Source of the DNA: VXNE01 sp965205735
GTDB taxonomy: Bacteria; Pseudomonadota; Gammaproteobacteria; Pseudomonadales; Azotimanducaceae
Direction: 5' to 3'
NCBI GenBank assembly: GCA_965205735.1
Contig: OZ242179.1
Location: forward strand, 3,348,001-3,412,000
Length of the DNA: 64,000 nucleotides
The translations under genes and the position numbers were made by a program. The notes beneath the pieces are model-generated. The model worked only from the letters and a program-made list of their open reading frames with translations. It was not told the DNA's origin and did no database searches. Positions 50,490 through 59,571 of the stretch are shown in pieces (within the stretch, counting starts at the first letter, position 1; every line of letters starts with the position of its first letter).

Positions 50490-51754
50490 GCCGCACTCTC
50501 TACATCGATCTTTCCTACGACAGCTGCCGCGATGAGTGCTGCTCGGCGCTCCTTAAGCAACGCCGTAGCTTTTTCCGTGGCGGTACGCAATTCGTCCAGC
50601 TTCGATGTCTCGTTCGCTATGTGGGCAACGATGGCGCGCTGCTCGTCCATCGGGGGTGCCGGCACGCGGAGGTTCGCGACATGCGCGCATGTGAGTGCAC
50701 CTTTAGTTCCGCCCGCGGCGTCACTGATACTCCTGAGGAACTCATAGGCTGACAAGAGACACCATCGCAAGAACCAAGGATCCAGTCGCGAGTGATCGGG
50801 TGCAATATACGCAAGGTGCTGATTAACTGTTGAATCAAAGGAAAGCACTACTGCCTGACCTCTCGTTTTACCTTGGCCTGTTATTGCGACCAACACACTA
50901 CCGCTCTTCACCAGGGGTAGATGACACTCTCGCAATGCTATATCCGTAACGAACTGGTCTGCTATCGTGGCCTCACAGTGGTTCACCACCGAGCTGTTAA
51001 GCCACGGAATCGCTCCCTCGGTCCAATATGCTGCGTTGCTACGGCTGGGAGTGGACCCGTTCCCGACCAAGGCCGAGTGACCGAGCTTCCAAACTTCCCA
51101 ATGCGCCGGGATATCCCTAAGCCAAGGGATGCCGGAGTCCCAGAGGGGGGTACGGGGATCGAGGCCTCGTGTAACGGCATGGGTGATGAGCGCCCGGCGC
51201 TTCTCGGCCAACAGCCGGAGCACCCGTTCCTTCGCCGCGACTAGCGCATCCAGCCGCGCTGTTTCGTCGTCAAGGTAGTCGGCGATGGCCCGTTGAACGG
51301 ATAGCGGTGGATACGGAAAGTGGATATTCAGAACATCAAACGACGAGAGGTGCTTAACGGTGGTCGAGTACGTAAACTCATTAATTAGACTAAGTGGTGT
51401 AGGAAGTAGGTAAAAGAGGAAACCTGCAGCGAGGGAGTCGTTTGGGCGAATACAACAAACACGTTGGTTGAGTAGTGCTTTCCCACCTCGCCACCGTGCA
51501 ACATTGAAATTGCCATCCATGCCAACGAGAATATCTCCACTGCCAATCATAGCCTCTGGAACGATACTACCCGCATAGCACACGCTGGCTTTGTCGTTCG
51601 AGATGTCTCGGATCCGGACAAGTGGTACCCCATTGTCCGCGACAAAAAGTTCGGAGTCGAACGGGTACCCGTTGATTACCGCAGCGTAGTCCCTAAGTCG
51701 CGCTATACGCCACAAAGGTGGAAGTTCGGGCCTGATCCAATCAGAACCAATCAC
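50486..51754 (-). CDS. hsdS: Type I restriction-modification specificity subunit
   Basis: The 422-residue protein has two target-recognition domains (about 10-155 and 215-365), each followed by a conserved long helix. The helices begin QRAIADYLDDETARLDALV (about 165) and QRAIVAHIANETSKLDELR (about 370), the half-spacers that set the distance between the two half sites. Length is normal. The start overlaps hsdM by 4 bases. The recognition sequence cannot be predicted from sequence alone. Confidence 0.9.
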   Translation of the reverse strand: MIGSDWIRPELPPLWRIARLRDYAAVINGYPFDSELFVADNGVPLVRIRDISNDKASVCYAGSIVPEAMIGSGDILVGMDGNFNVARWRGGKALLNQRVCCIRPNDSLAAGFLFYLLPTPLSLINEFTYSTTVKHLSSFDVLNIHFPYPPLSVQRAIADYLDDETARLDALVAAKERVLRLLAEKRRALITHAVTRGLDPRTPLWDSGIPWLRDIPAHWEVWKLGHSALVGNGSTPSRSNAAYWTEGAIPWLNSSVVNHCEATIADQFVTDIALRECHLPLVKSGSVLVAITGQGKTRGQAVVLSFDSTVNQHLAYIAPDHSRLDPWFLRWCLLSAYEFLRSISDAAGGTKGALTCAHVANLRVPAPPMDEQRAIVAHIANETSKLDELRTATEKATALLKERRAALIAAAVVGKIDVESAA

Positions 51755-53739
51755 TGGGTTACCTCCCGAAGCAAGCGCATGATCTCTTCTTCAGCTTGCT
51801 TCAGCTCCGCGTCGATTACTTCCAGCGGACGCGGTGGCGTGTACTTGTAGAAATGACGGTTGAAGTTGATTTCGTAGCCAACCTTATCCTTGCTGCGGTC
51901 CATCCAGGCGTCGGGTACGTGCGAACGCACTTCGCGTTCGAAGTAGGCTTCGATGTCGTCGTGGAGCGGCACGTTTTCAAAATCCCGCAGCTTGGCATCC
52001 GGCTCATATTCCGCCGCATTCCGGTCCTTAGCTACCGGTTCGGCTTTGGGGTCCTTTTGCGTGAAAACGCTACGAAAGAGCTTCTGTTCGGGTGCTTTCC
52101 ACCAAGACTTACGAGTATCCAACGTGTCCTTGATACCTCTCCACACGGCATTCCAGTTGTTCAGGGGCTCGCGTCCTAGCGCCTTGTCAATGGCCTGCAC
52201 GTCATCGAGCAGGTGTGGGCAAGCATCAAGAAAGCGGGCCTTATCGTCTATCGTCATCTGGTAGCGCAGGCGCAGGGGCCGCTCGACGGTTACTCGGGTG
52301 TAGCCGAAGTCGGCGTTGTCGAACGTCTTGGATGTCTCGCCTTCGATCTGCCGCCCGTAGAGTTGCACTATTTCGGCGATCTGACTGTCGGATATGTGTC
52401 GGCGTTTGTCGCCGAGGCTGCGCTTGTTGTCCTCACCGCCGCCTGCGGACCACACGGCGCGCGCGTCCAGGAGCTGGATCTTGCCCTTGCGTCGCTTCTC
52501 CTTGCGGTTGGTGACGATCCAGATGTAGGTGCCAATGCCGGTGTTATAGAACATTTGTTCGGGCAGAGCGATGATGGCTTCCAGCCAATCGTTCTCGATG
52601 ATCCATTTGCGGATGTTGCTCTCCCCCGAACCCGCACCGCCGGTAAAGAGCGGCGAGCCGCTGAAGACAATGGCGAGCCGCGAGCCGTGCTTGTGTTCCT
52701 TCGGCCGCACCGGTTCTCGCTTGTCCCACATGTGCAGCAGAAAAAGGAGCGAACCGTCGTTGACGCGCGGCAGCCCGGCACCGAAGGGTCCATCGAAGCC
52801 CTGCTTGTCGTGCTTTTCCTTGATCTCCTTCTGCTGCTTCTTCCAGTCCACGCCAAAGGGTGGGTTGGTTAGGAAGTAGTCGAAGGTCTCTCCGGCGAAG
52901 TCGTCGTCGGTGAGGCTGTCGCCGAACCGAACGTTGTCGCCGGCGCCATTGTGGTCCACCTGCTTCATCAGCATGTCGGATGCCGCAGTGGCGAAGGCGC
53001 GTTTGTTGTAGTCCTGCCCATAGACATAGAGCCGCGCTTCGCCATGGTGATCACGCAGGTAGTTCTGCGCCTCCGCTAGCATGCCGCCGGTACCACAAGC
53101 GGGGTCGAGCAGCTTGCGGACGGTCCCGGGCGTGGCGAGCAGTTTGTCGTCCTGGATGAACAGGATGCTCACCATCAGTCGGATGACCTCGCGCGGCGTA
53201 AAGTGATCACCTGCGGTCTCATTCGCCAGTTCGTTGAAGCGGCGAATGAGGTTCTCGAAGATGAGCCCCATCTGTTCATTCGGCACCGTGTTCGGGTGCA
53301 GATCGACATCGCAGAACTTCGAAACGACGAGGTAGAGGATGTTGGCCCCGCGCATCCGCTCGATCTCGTTCTCGAACTCGAAGAACTCGAAGATGTCGCG
53401 TACGTTCCTTGAGAAGCCGTTGATGTAGCTGACGAGGTGCGTATCGATGTTGTCGGGGTCACCCTTGAGTTTCTCGAAGTCGAGGGAGGAGTGGTTGTGA
53501 AAGCGCTGGCCGGCGGCGTTGTTCAGGCGCCGGTCCAAGGCTTCGCCCTCAAGCCTGCCGCCCTTGCGCCTCGCGTGTTCGGTCAAGACCTTGGCTTTCG
53601 ACGATGCGAGCACGCTGTCGAAGCGGCGCAGCACCGTCATGGGCAGCATCACGCGCTCGTACTGCGGGGGCCGGTACGGGCCGCGCAGCAGATCGGCGAT
53701 CTGCCAGATCAGGGTCGAGAAGTAGCTGTGGTCAGGCAT
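51751..53739 (-). CDS. hsdM: Type I restriction-modification DNA adenine methyltransferase subunit
   Basis: The 662-residue protein has an HsdM N-terminal helical domain (RVMLPMTVLRRFDSVL), GDHFTPREVIRLMV, the AdoMet motif LDPACGTGGM (211-220) and the catalytic NPPF (292-295) of N6-adenine methyltransferases. About 130 extra C-terminal residues extend past the usual 500-530, as in the long-HsdM branch. It is the first hsd gene of the cluster. Upstream on the same strand are the RES and Xre genes. GGAG lies some 10 bases before the ATG. Confidence 0.92.
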   Translation of the reverse strand: MPDHSYFSTLIWQIADLLRGPYRPPQYERVMLPMTVLRRFDSVLASSKAKVLTEHARRKGGRLEGEALDRRLNNAAGQRFHNHSSLDFEKLKGDPDNIDTHLVSYINGFSRNVRDIFEFFEFENEIERMRGANILYLVVSKFCDVDLHPNTVPNEQMGLIFENLIRRFNELANETAGDHFTPREVIRLMVSILFIQDDKLLATPGTVRKLLDPACGTGGMLAEAQNYLRDHHGEARLYVYGQDYNKRAFATAASDMLMKQVDHNGAGDNVRFGDSLTDDDFAGETFDYFLTNPPFGVDWKKQQKEIKEKHDKQGFDGPFGAGLPRVNDGSLLFLLHMWDKREPVRPKEHKHGSRLAIVFSGSPLFTGGAGSGESNIRKWIIENDWLEAIIALPEQMFYNTGIGTYIWIVTNRKEKRRKGKIQLLDARAVWSAGGGEDNKRSLGDKRRHISDSQIAEIVQLYGRQIEGETSKTFDNADFGYTRVTVERPLRLRYQMTIDDKARFLDACPHLLDDVQAIDKALGREPLNNWNAVWRGIKDTLDTRKSWWKAPEQKLFRSVFTQKDPKAEPVAKDRNAAEYEPDAKLRDFENVPLHDDIEAYFEREVRSHVPDAWMDRSKDKVGYEINFNRHFYKYTPPRPLEVIDAELKQAEEEIMRLLREVTQ

Positions 53740-53905
53740 CGCTTTTGTTTCACTCCAGCAGCCGTGCTGGGCTGTGTCAAATCGTCGCGCGTTGCGGGAC
53801 TGCCAAGTTTCTCACATACGGCATCTCGGCTCGTGAGAGTGAATGGGGGGGGCTCTTATCGTAATTGTTCTTGTGGTGCCGCGCAGACATGGTTGTACTT
53901 GGATT
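53740..53905. promoter_or_regulatory. Leader of hsdM with an 8-base G:C run
   Basis: This 166-base region separates RES module (2) from hsdM, both on the minus strand. On that strand a TTGACA box (53775-53780 on the plus coordinates) lies close to hsdM, but no fitting -10 is seen at 16-18 bases. A run of eight G (plus strand, 53845-53852) lies about 106 bases before hsdM. It is long for non-coding DNA and could slip. Confidence 0.35.
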
Positions 53906-54352
53906 TCATCGAAGCAACAAGCGCTCATCGAGCGTGAGGGGTTCGACATCGCCGTGCGTTACAAGGGATGCGAAATCGGGATGATCGGGGTTGAGCACCA
54001 CGTTGTGCTCCAGGGGCATCGCGAAACTGGCGACGCTGAATCCGAGGACGCCGTCTGCCCCCAGGCGTTCGTCCCCAACCGCCGACGGGTCTTCGGGGAT
54101 GTCCTCATCTGCAATGTGTTCGATTGCGCGGTCGGGAACCTGGACCTCAAGGAAACGGTACTCGGGCAGGATGGCCACCCGAGGCGCGTGGACGAGAATT
54201 TCCAATGCAGCCAGGGAGAGCGTGCTTGCGCAATAGACGGCCCGCACGCCGGGGGAGTTGAAACGACCACCCCATTCGCGCGCACCCTCACCGCTCAGCA
54301 TGGTCTGCGCGTTGTGCGCATGTCTTGCCTTTGCAACGCGGTAGACCCTCAC
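53906..54352 (-). CDS. RES-domain toxin of Xre-RES module (2)
   Basis: Start set at GTG 54352, which overlaps the antitoxin stop by 4 bases (GTGA). A longer frame is shadow. The 148-residue protein reads RVYRVAKARH, LSGEGAREWGGRFNSPG, YCASTLSLAALEILVH with the catalytic Glu, and later ASFAMPLEHNVVLNPDHPDF with the conserved Ser and the family's NP-HPDF tail. This form is close to the ParT/RES type that depletes NAD or ADP-ribosylates a host enzyme. It is immediately upstream of hsdM in the same direction. Confidence 0.88.
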   Translation of the reverse strand: MRVYRVAKARHAHNAQTMLSGEGAREWGGRFNSPGVRAVYCASTLSLAALEILVHAPRVAILPEYRFLEVQVPDRAIEHIADEDIPEDPSAVGDERLGADGVLGFSVASFAMPLEHNVVLNPDHPDFASLVTHGDVEPLTLDERLLLR

Positions 54353-54807
54353 GTCGGAATGCCATGCTCCAGCCTGCCGATCAACCGAATCACATCCCGA
54401 GCGCCGAACTCCGTCGTCGCGTGATCCATGGGCGTTTCGCCCTGCAGCGCTGGAGCCGGCGTGCTCAGCCACTGCGCCGCGGCTTTGGCGTTGCCAAGCA
54501 GTTCGACAGCGCTCCGGAACAAATCCGCATAGCGTACGACGCGATCGGATTCGTCGACGGATAGGCGACCTTTGCGTCGGCGTCGGGCGTAGGTCTGCTT
54601 CGACAGTTTGAGGTAGCGCTGCAAAGACGCGGACGTGACTTGGAGCTGCTCGGCCAGCTTCTCCACCGAGTCCACGGGTAACCCCTCGCGAACGGTTTCG
54701 ACGGTGACAGTACGCTGTTGCTTGAGAATCACGGTCACCGTTGTGGGCTTTGCACCAAGTCCGCGAGGCGACTCCTCGCGGTTGGCGGATTCTGTTCGAG
54801 TCGACAT
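54349..54807 (-). CDS. Xre/ParS-type antitoxin (DUF2384) of module (2)
   Basis: Start set at ATG 54807 (MSTRTESANREE). The 152-residue protein has a helix-turn-helix (SVEKLAEQLQVTSASLQRYLKLSKQ) and a DUF2384-type C-half (VVRYADLFRSAVELLGNAKAAAQWLSTPAPALQGETPM, read in parts) with the PxLQGETP motif that contacts the toxin. The final RLIGRLEHG is a typical end of these antitoxins. The partner RES toxin overlaps its stop. Confidence 0.88.
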   Translation of the reverse strand: MSTRTESANREESPRGLGAKPTTVTVILKQQRTVTVETVREGLPVDSVEKLAEQLQVTSASLQRYLKLSKQTYARRRRKGRLSVDESDRVVRYADLFRSAVELLGNAKAAAQWLSTPAPALQGETPMDHATTEFGARDVIRLIGRLEHGIPT

Positions 54808-54989
54808 GGCTGGCGCGCTCCACTTGGGATAGTGGCAGTGTACCAGATAGACCGCGATGTCGAATGGCCGGTGGCTTGCCTCGCCGTGCAGGCCCTTGAC
54901 CGGCTTTATGTGCTTGTCAGGGGTGGTAGTACACTTCGATGGACCAGAGGCGCGCACGCGCCGCCGCACTGACTTTGAGGATTGAGAAG

Positions 54990-55847
54990 ATGTCGGATAC
55001 CAGAACCCCTGTGATCGATTCCCAGGTGCATTGCTATGAGCGGAACCGGCCAGAGCGTCCGTGGGCGAGTCCCTCGGACTGGCCGGAAGAGGTCAGCGGA
55101 GACGACGCGGTGGCTTTCATGGACCGCGTGGGCGTTGACGGCGCCTTGTTCGTGTCGGCGTTCTCCCTGTACCGCTTTGATGCGAGTTACGCGGTGGAGG
55201 TCCAGGCCCGGCACCCCGGGCGATTCGGCATTATCAAGCCCCTGGATACGCGCGACCCCGCCGTAGCCGAGGCTTTGGCGGACTGGGCGGCGCAGCCGGG
55301 CGCGGTTGGCGCGCGGATCATGATGGTGTCTCCGGGTGTGGCTAATCCCGAAGGGGTGGACCGACTCTGCGCCGCGGCCGCGCGCCACGGGCTGCCGGTC
55401 AACGTGTTGTGCTGGGGCAATCTTGCCGAGTTCGCCGAAGTGGCCGGCCGGCACCCGGATACGCAACTGGTGATTGACCACATGGGCATCAAGCAACCCA
55501 CCGAGCCGCCGGCGTCGCCGGAACCATTCGCCGACCTCGAAGACGTGCTGGCGCTAGCGCGCTTCGACCATGTGGCGATCAAGGTCTCCGGTGCCTGCAC
55601 GCTGTCCCACGAACCGTTTCCGTTCCTCGACATCTGGGACCCGCTGGCGCGCATCTTCGACGCATACGGGATCGAACGGTGCATGTGGGGAACCGACTGG
55701 ACGCGCGCCGCCAACGTGGTCGACCCGGCGGAGTCCGTGAAGGCATTTTTTGTCACGGACCGGCTGTCCGACTCGGATCGGGCCGCGTTGATGGGCGGCA
55801 GCCTGGCGCAGATCTACAACTGGGCGCCGGCGCAAGCGCAAGACTGA
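54990..55847 (+). CDS. Amidohydrolase family protein (Amidohydro_2, TIM barrel)
   Basis: Start at ATG 54990 (MSDTRTPVIDSQVHCYE). The 285-residue protein has the Amidohydro_2 layout: DSQVH at the first strand, where the first metal His is replaced by Gln as in many members, VIDHMGIKQP with the mid-barrel His, and MWGTDWTRA with the conserved late Asp. Members hydrolyse or decarboxylate small ring or carboxylate compounds. The substrate is unknown. It is transcribed alone and convergently with ppk2. Confidence 0.85.
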   Translation: MSDTRTPVIDSQVHCYERNRPERPWASPSDWPEEVSGDDAVAFMDRVGVDGALFVSAFSLYRFDASYAVEVQARHPGRFGIIKPLDTRDPAVAEALADWAAQPGAVGARIMMVSPGVANPEGVDRLCAAAARHGLPVNVLCWGNLAEFAEVAGRHPDTQLVIDHMGIKQPTEPPASPEPFADLEDVLALARFDHVAIKVSGACTLSHEPFPFLDIWDPLARIFDAYGIERCMWGTDWTRAANVVDPAESVKAFFVTDRLSDSDRAALMGGSLAQIYNWAPAQAQD

Positions 55848-55869
55848 AGGCCTGACGCAGGATCAGGCC

Positions 55870-55896
55870 GCGCGACCTCTTCGAAGAGGGTCGCGC
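55870..55896. terminator. Strong hairpin between convergent genes
   Basis: GCGCGACC and GGTCGCGC pair around TCTTCGAAGA, itself self-complementary, with one extra G. The stem lies between the stops of the amidohydrolase (plus) and ppk2 (minus). There is no T-run on either side, so it is probably a bidirectional mRNA end or a pausing hairpin rather than a textbook intrinsic terminator. Confidence 0.55.
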
Positions 55897-55908
55897 CCGG
55901 TGAACCGG

Positions 55909-56757
55909 CTAAGAATCCTGGTAGTAGTCCGGCACCAGGGACTGATCGTCCTTGGGCGGACGTATGTAGCCGGCGTCCGTGGTTCGTGGAGGCAGTTCGA
56001 TCGGTTCCGGCGTCAGATCCTCATACGGAACAAGGCTGAGAAGATGACTGATGCAATTCAGCCGCGCACGCTTCTTGACGTCTGCCTCGACCACGTGCCA
56101 GGGGGCCTGTTTGATGTCCGTGTGCATGAACATGACGTCCTTCGCCCTGGAGTATTCCACCCATCGTCGCCGAGATTCCAGATCCATGGGACTGAGCTTC
56201 CAGCGCTTGGTGGGATTGGCAAGACGGTCCTGGAAGCGACGTTCCTGTTCTTCATCGCTGACCGAGAACCAATACTTGATGACCTTGATTCCCGAGCGCA
56301 CAAGCATGCGTTCGAACTCGGGGCATGAACGCATGAATTCCTCGTATTCGTCATCCGTGCAGAAGCCCATGACGCGTTCGACGCCAGCGCGGTTGTACCA
56401 ACTGCGGTCGAACAACACCATTTCGCCGGCGGCCGGCAAATGTTGCGCATAGCGCTGGAAATACCATTGCGTCTTTTCGCGCTCTGTCGGGGTTGCCAAC
56501 GCGACGATTCGGCATGCGCGCGGGTTCAGGTACTGGGTTATCCGCTTGATCGTGCCGCCCTTCCCGGCGGCGTCACGACCTTCAAACAACACGACAACCT
56601 TGAGATTCCGACTTCTTATCCACTCTTGCAGCTTTACCAGTTCAATCTGCAACCTGGCCAATTCCTTGGCGTAGATACTGTTCGGAATCCCTTTCCTGTC
56701 GGCTTTGATGTCCGTGACCAACGGACTAATCGGTTTGTTCCTCGAACCTCTAGCCAT
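55909..56757 (-). CDS. ppk2: Polyphosphate kinase 2 (PPK2 family)
   Basis: Start at ATG 56757 (MARGSRNKPISP), with a GGAAGGGGG-rich site upstream. The 282-residue product has Walker A EGRDAAGKGGTIKRI, the second phosphate motif FDRSWYNRAGVERVMGF, and the lid RRFQDRLANPTKRWKLSPMD, all diagnostic of PPK2. The enzyme transfers phosphate between polyphosphate and nucleotides in the cytoplasm. The single-domain form suggests use of nucleoside diphosphates (class I), but class is inferred. The DM13 gene lies 23 bases upstream on the same strand. Confidence 0.92.
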   Translation of the reverse strand: MARGSRNKPISPLVTDIKADRKGIPNSIYAKELARLQIELVKLQEWIRSRNLKVVVLFEGRDAAGKGGTIKRITQYLNPRACRIVALATPTEREKTQWYFQRYAQHLPAAGEMVLFDRSWYNRAGVERVMGFCTDDEYEEFMRSCPEFERMLVRSGIKVIKYWFSVSDEEQERRFQDRLANPTKRWKLSPMDLESRRRWVEYSRAKDVMFMHTDIKQAPWHVVEADVKKRARLNCISHLLSLVPYEDLTPEPIELPPRTTDAGYIRPPKDDQSLVPDYYQDS

Positions 56758-56780
56758 TTCCCGCCCCCTTCCGACGCACT

Positions 56781-57284
56781 TTACCCATTTATGGACAAGT
56801 GTGTCGCCGGCGCGATCACCGCTGGGGAGATAAGCACGTTGAACTGTTCGCACCAGATCACCACGGACCGAAAGTTGGCGAGATCGATGCCCGGGGGAAT
56901 CGCGTAGTTTTGGCTGCCGGCGAAAGCCTTCAGCCGGCCGAGATCGACGAACAGGGTCTTTCTGACGTCGGTATCGGGCGTGATCTCGGCGAGCGGAACC
57001 AGGTAGACGTGGAACTTCGGTCCCGGACCGACCTCGAAGTCCGACTCCAGGCGCAGCAAGTCGGCGTAGAGGGTCGCGGTGCCGCGGCCGTAGTGGATCG
57101 GATCCGACGGATTGGCATGGATGAAAGTGGCGCGGGCGATGGCATCCGCCCGCGTCTTGCCGGTCAAGGGTTCGTTCACCTCCGGCGGCGGGAACAGGTA
57201 CGGGAAGACAACGATGCCCGCCGCGAAACCGATGCCCACGCCGAGCAACGCACCGATGGCGAAACCGATGACGGCGTGTTTCAT
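56781..57284 (-). CDS. Membrane-anchored DM13-domain protein
   Basis: Start at ATG 57284 (MKHAVIGFAIGALLG). A single N-terminal transmembrane helix (about 3-30) is followed by a DM13 domain (about 50-165). It shows IHYGRGTATLYADL, VGPGPKFHVYLVPL, FVDLGRLKAFAGSQNYAIP and FRSVVIWCEQFNVLISPA, with the single conserved Cys of the family. DM13 domains are thought to take part in redox reactions at the cell surface. The role in this organism is unknown. It lies 77 bases downstream of hemE and before ppk2. Confidence 0.85.
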   Translation of the reverse strand: MKHAVIGFAIGALLGVGIGFAAGIVVFPYLFPPPEVNEPLTGKTRADAIARATFIHANPSDPIHYGRGTATLYADLLRLESDFEVGPGPKFHVYLVPLAEITPDTDVRKTLFVDLGRLKAFAGSQNYAIPPGIDLANFRSVVIWCEQFNVLISPAVIAPATHLSING

Positions 57285-57361
57285 CGGTACCCCCGTGGCT
57301 TCGATGTCGATCGCGCGATGTGTCGTCTTGCAGTCATTCTTCAGTGATCGATGTCCCCGCC

Positions 57362-58387
57362 TCAACTCCGCCCCGACTGCTCGTGAACATAGTCGATCAG
57401 AAACTTCACGTTGTCTACGGGCGTTTGGGGAAGAATGCCGTGGCCGAGGTTGAAGATGTGTCCCGGACGTCCGCGGGCTTCGTCGAGCACCCGCTGCGCA
57501 TGCGCCGCCACGGTCACGCGATCGGCGCAGAGCGCTGTCGGGTCCATGTTGCCCTGTACCGCCGGCATGTCGAGCCGGTCCCAGGTCGCGCCCAGCGGCG
57601 TGCGCCAGTCGAGGGCGAGAAAATCCGGACCGGTCTCAAGCATGGTGTCGACCAGGTGGCTGTTACCGGTGCCGAAATAGATCACCGGTACACGCCCTCC
57701 GATGGAAGCCATGAGGCGCGTGGTGTGCGGTTTGACGTAGCGGTCGTAGTCGGCTCGGGACAGGCAGCCCACCCAACTGTCGAAGATCTGCACCGCGTGA
57801 ACGCCGCTGTCTATTTGCAGCCGCACGTAGTCGCCGATGGCGTCGACCAGCTTTGCCATCAAGGCGTCCCATACGGTCGAATGCTCGTACATGAGGCGCT
57901 TCACATGCAGGTAGTGGCGGGAGCTCCGGCCCTCCACCGCGTAGGACGCGAGCGTGAAGGGCGCGCCGGCGAAGCCGATCAACGGCGTGTGCGGGGGTAG
58001 CCCGTCGAGGATCTGTTTGATGGTGTCGGCGATATATCCCGTGCCTTCCAGCGCCGGGGGGGTCGCCAACCTTGATACGTCGGCTGCGCTGCGCAGGGGA
58101 TTGTCGATGACGGGTCCGATGTCCGGCGCATAGCGCAGGTCCAAACCCATCGGCACCAGCATTGGTAACAGGTCGCCGAACATGATGGCTGCGTCGGTTC
58201 CGAGAATGCGCTGTGCGTCGAGGGCCGCGCGGGCGGCCAGATCGGGGGTGGTGAAAAACTCCAGGCTGGGCGTAGCGCCCTTGAGGGCGTGATATTCCGG
58301 CATGTAGCGTCCGGCCTGGCGGTTCAGCCAGACAGGCGTGCAGTCCGCCGGCTCTCCTCGGCATGCCTTGAGGAAACTCGAGTTCAA
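57362..58387 (-). CDS. hemE: Uroporphyrinogen decarboxylase
   Basis: The 341-residue product carries the family signatures: PVWLNRQAGRYMPEY near the N-terminus with the substrate-binding Arg residues, FGDLLPMLVPMG with the catalytic Asp, GFAGAPFTLASY, FDSWVGCLSR and the C-terminal FNLGHGILPQTP. Length is normal. It removes four carboxyl groups from uroporphyrinogen III on the way to haem. The start overlaps the fabV stop by 4 bases, so the two are in one operon. Confidence 0.95.
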   Translation of the reverse strand: MNSSFLKACRGEPADCTPVWLNRQAGRYMPEYHALKGATPSLEFFTTPDLAARAALDAQRILGTDAAIMFGDLLPMLVPMGLDLRYAPDIGPVIDNPLRSAADVSRLATPPALEGTGYIADTIKQILDGLPPHTPLIGFAGAPFTLASYAVEGRSSRHYLHVKRLMYEHSTVWDALMAKLVDAIGDYVRLQIDSGVHAVQIFDSWVGCLSRADYDRYVKPHTTRLMASIGGRVPVIYFGTGNSHLVDTMLETGPDFLALDWRTPLGATWDRLDMPAVQGNMDPTALCADRVTVAAHAQRVLDEARGRPGHIFNLGHGILPQTPVDNVKFLIDYVHEQSGRS

Positions 58388-59571
58388 GACGATGCGGCGC
58401 GGCCCAGCGTATGGTCGACATCGGCATCGTAGTCGACGCCGTCGACGCCGAAACCGAAAAGCTTGAGAAAGTCCGCGCGAATGCCCTCGGTGTCGCCGAG
58501 TTCCGCAACGTTCTCGCTGGTGACCGCCGCCCAGCGCCGTCCGACCTCCGCCTGAATCTCTTCGGCCAACTCCCGATCATCCATGCGGAAACGTCCCGTT
58601 TCGTCCAGATGCCGGGATCCATCGGCGTATAGCGCAGTGCGGAACAGGCGGTCGATATGGGCCGCGCAGTCCTCGTGCGTCGATGCATCTTTCATCACGC
58701 GGAAGAGGAGCGCGGTATACAGCGGTATCGACGGTATCGCGGAACTCGCCTGGGTGACCATGGCCTTCAGCACCGCTATCCGCGCTTCGCCACGCAGCGC
58801 GGCGCCAAGGCGCTCGTGGATGGCATTGGCGGCCCGCTGCAGGTCTTCCTTCGCTTTGCCGAGCGTGCCGTGCCAATAGATGGGCCAGCTTATCTCGCTG
58901 CCGATATAGGTATAGGCCACGGTCTTGAAACCCGGTGCCAGGGCGTTCGCGTCCAGCAGCGACTCGATCCAGTATTCCCAGTCCTCGCCGCCCATCACGG
59001 CAACAGTGGCCGCTGTCTCCTCATCGCTGGCCGGGGGTATGTCAACGTCGTGCACGACGCCGTTATCCTGGTTCAACGTCTTGACGCGCAGCGTTTCCCC
59101 GAGCGGCTTGATCACGGATCGGTGGATTGCTCCGGTGCGCGGATGTTGCCGTGACGGTGCTGCCAGGCTATACACCAGCAAGTCGATTTGTCCCAGGCAA
59201 CGGCGGATTTCATCGATGACCTTCGACTTCATGTCGTCCGCGAAAGCATCGCCGTCGAGGGTGTTGGCGTACAGGCCGGCCCGCCTGGCGGCGTCTTCTA
59301 ATGCGGCGTTGTTGTACCAGCCCGCCGATGCCGTACGCCGGTCGGTAGGCGGTCTTTCAAGGGATACGCCAAGTGTGCCGGCGCCAGCGCCGAATGCCGC
59401 AACCATGCGCGACGCCAGGCCATAGCCGGCGGACGCTCCGATCACCAACGCGTTGCGGGGACCGTTTTTGAGCGGCGCGATGCTCCGGGCGGCGTTGTCC
59501 ACGTTGGCGGCACAGCCGGTCGGATGCGCCGTCGTGCAGATGAAACCCTTGATCCGAGGTCTGACGATCAT
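58384..59571 (-). CDS. fabV: Enoyl-[acyl-carrier-protein] reductase, FabV type
   Basis: The 395-residue protein begins MIVRPRIKGFICTTAHPTGC, the FabV hallmark. It has the NAD-binding GASAGYGLASR and the catalytic Tyr-x8-Lys in IYWHGTLGKAK, and YTYIGSEISWP precedes it. Length is that of FabV. It reduces the enoyl group in the last step of fatty-acid elongation. FabV is the triclosan-insensitive type. It overlaps the gene before and after by 4 bases each. Confidence 0.95.
   Translation of the reverse strand: MIVRPRIKGFICTTAHPTGCAANVDNAARSIAPLKNGPRNALVIGASAGYGLASRMVAAFGAGAGTLGVSLERPPTDRRTASAGWYNNAALEDAARRAGLYANTLDGDAFADDMKSKVIDEIRRCLGQIDLLVYSLAAPSRQHPRTGAIHRSVIKPLGETLRVKTLNQDNGVVHDVDIPPASDEETAATVAVMGGEDWEYWIESLLDANALAPGFKTVAYTYIGSEISWPIYWHGTLGKAKEDLQRAANAIHERLGAALRGEARIAVLKAMVTQASSAIPSIPLYTALLFRVMKDASTHEDCAAHIDRLFRTALYADGSRHLDETGRFRMDDRELAEEIQAEVGRRWAAVTSENVAELGDTEGIRADFLKLFGFGVDGVDYDADVDHTLGRAASS

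Noticed and set aside
53775..53780. TTGACA as the -35 box of hsdM
   Set aside because: No fitting -10 hexamer at 16-18 bases, so a promoter was not called.
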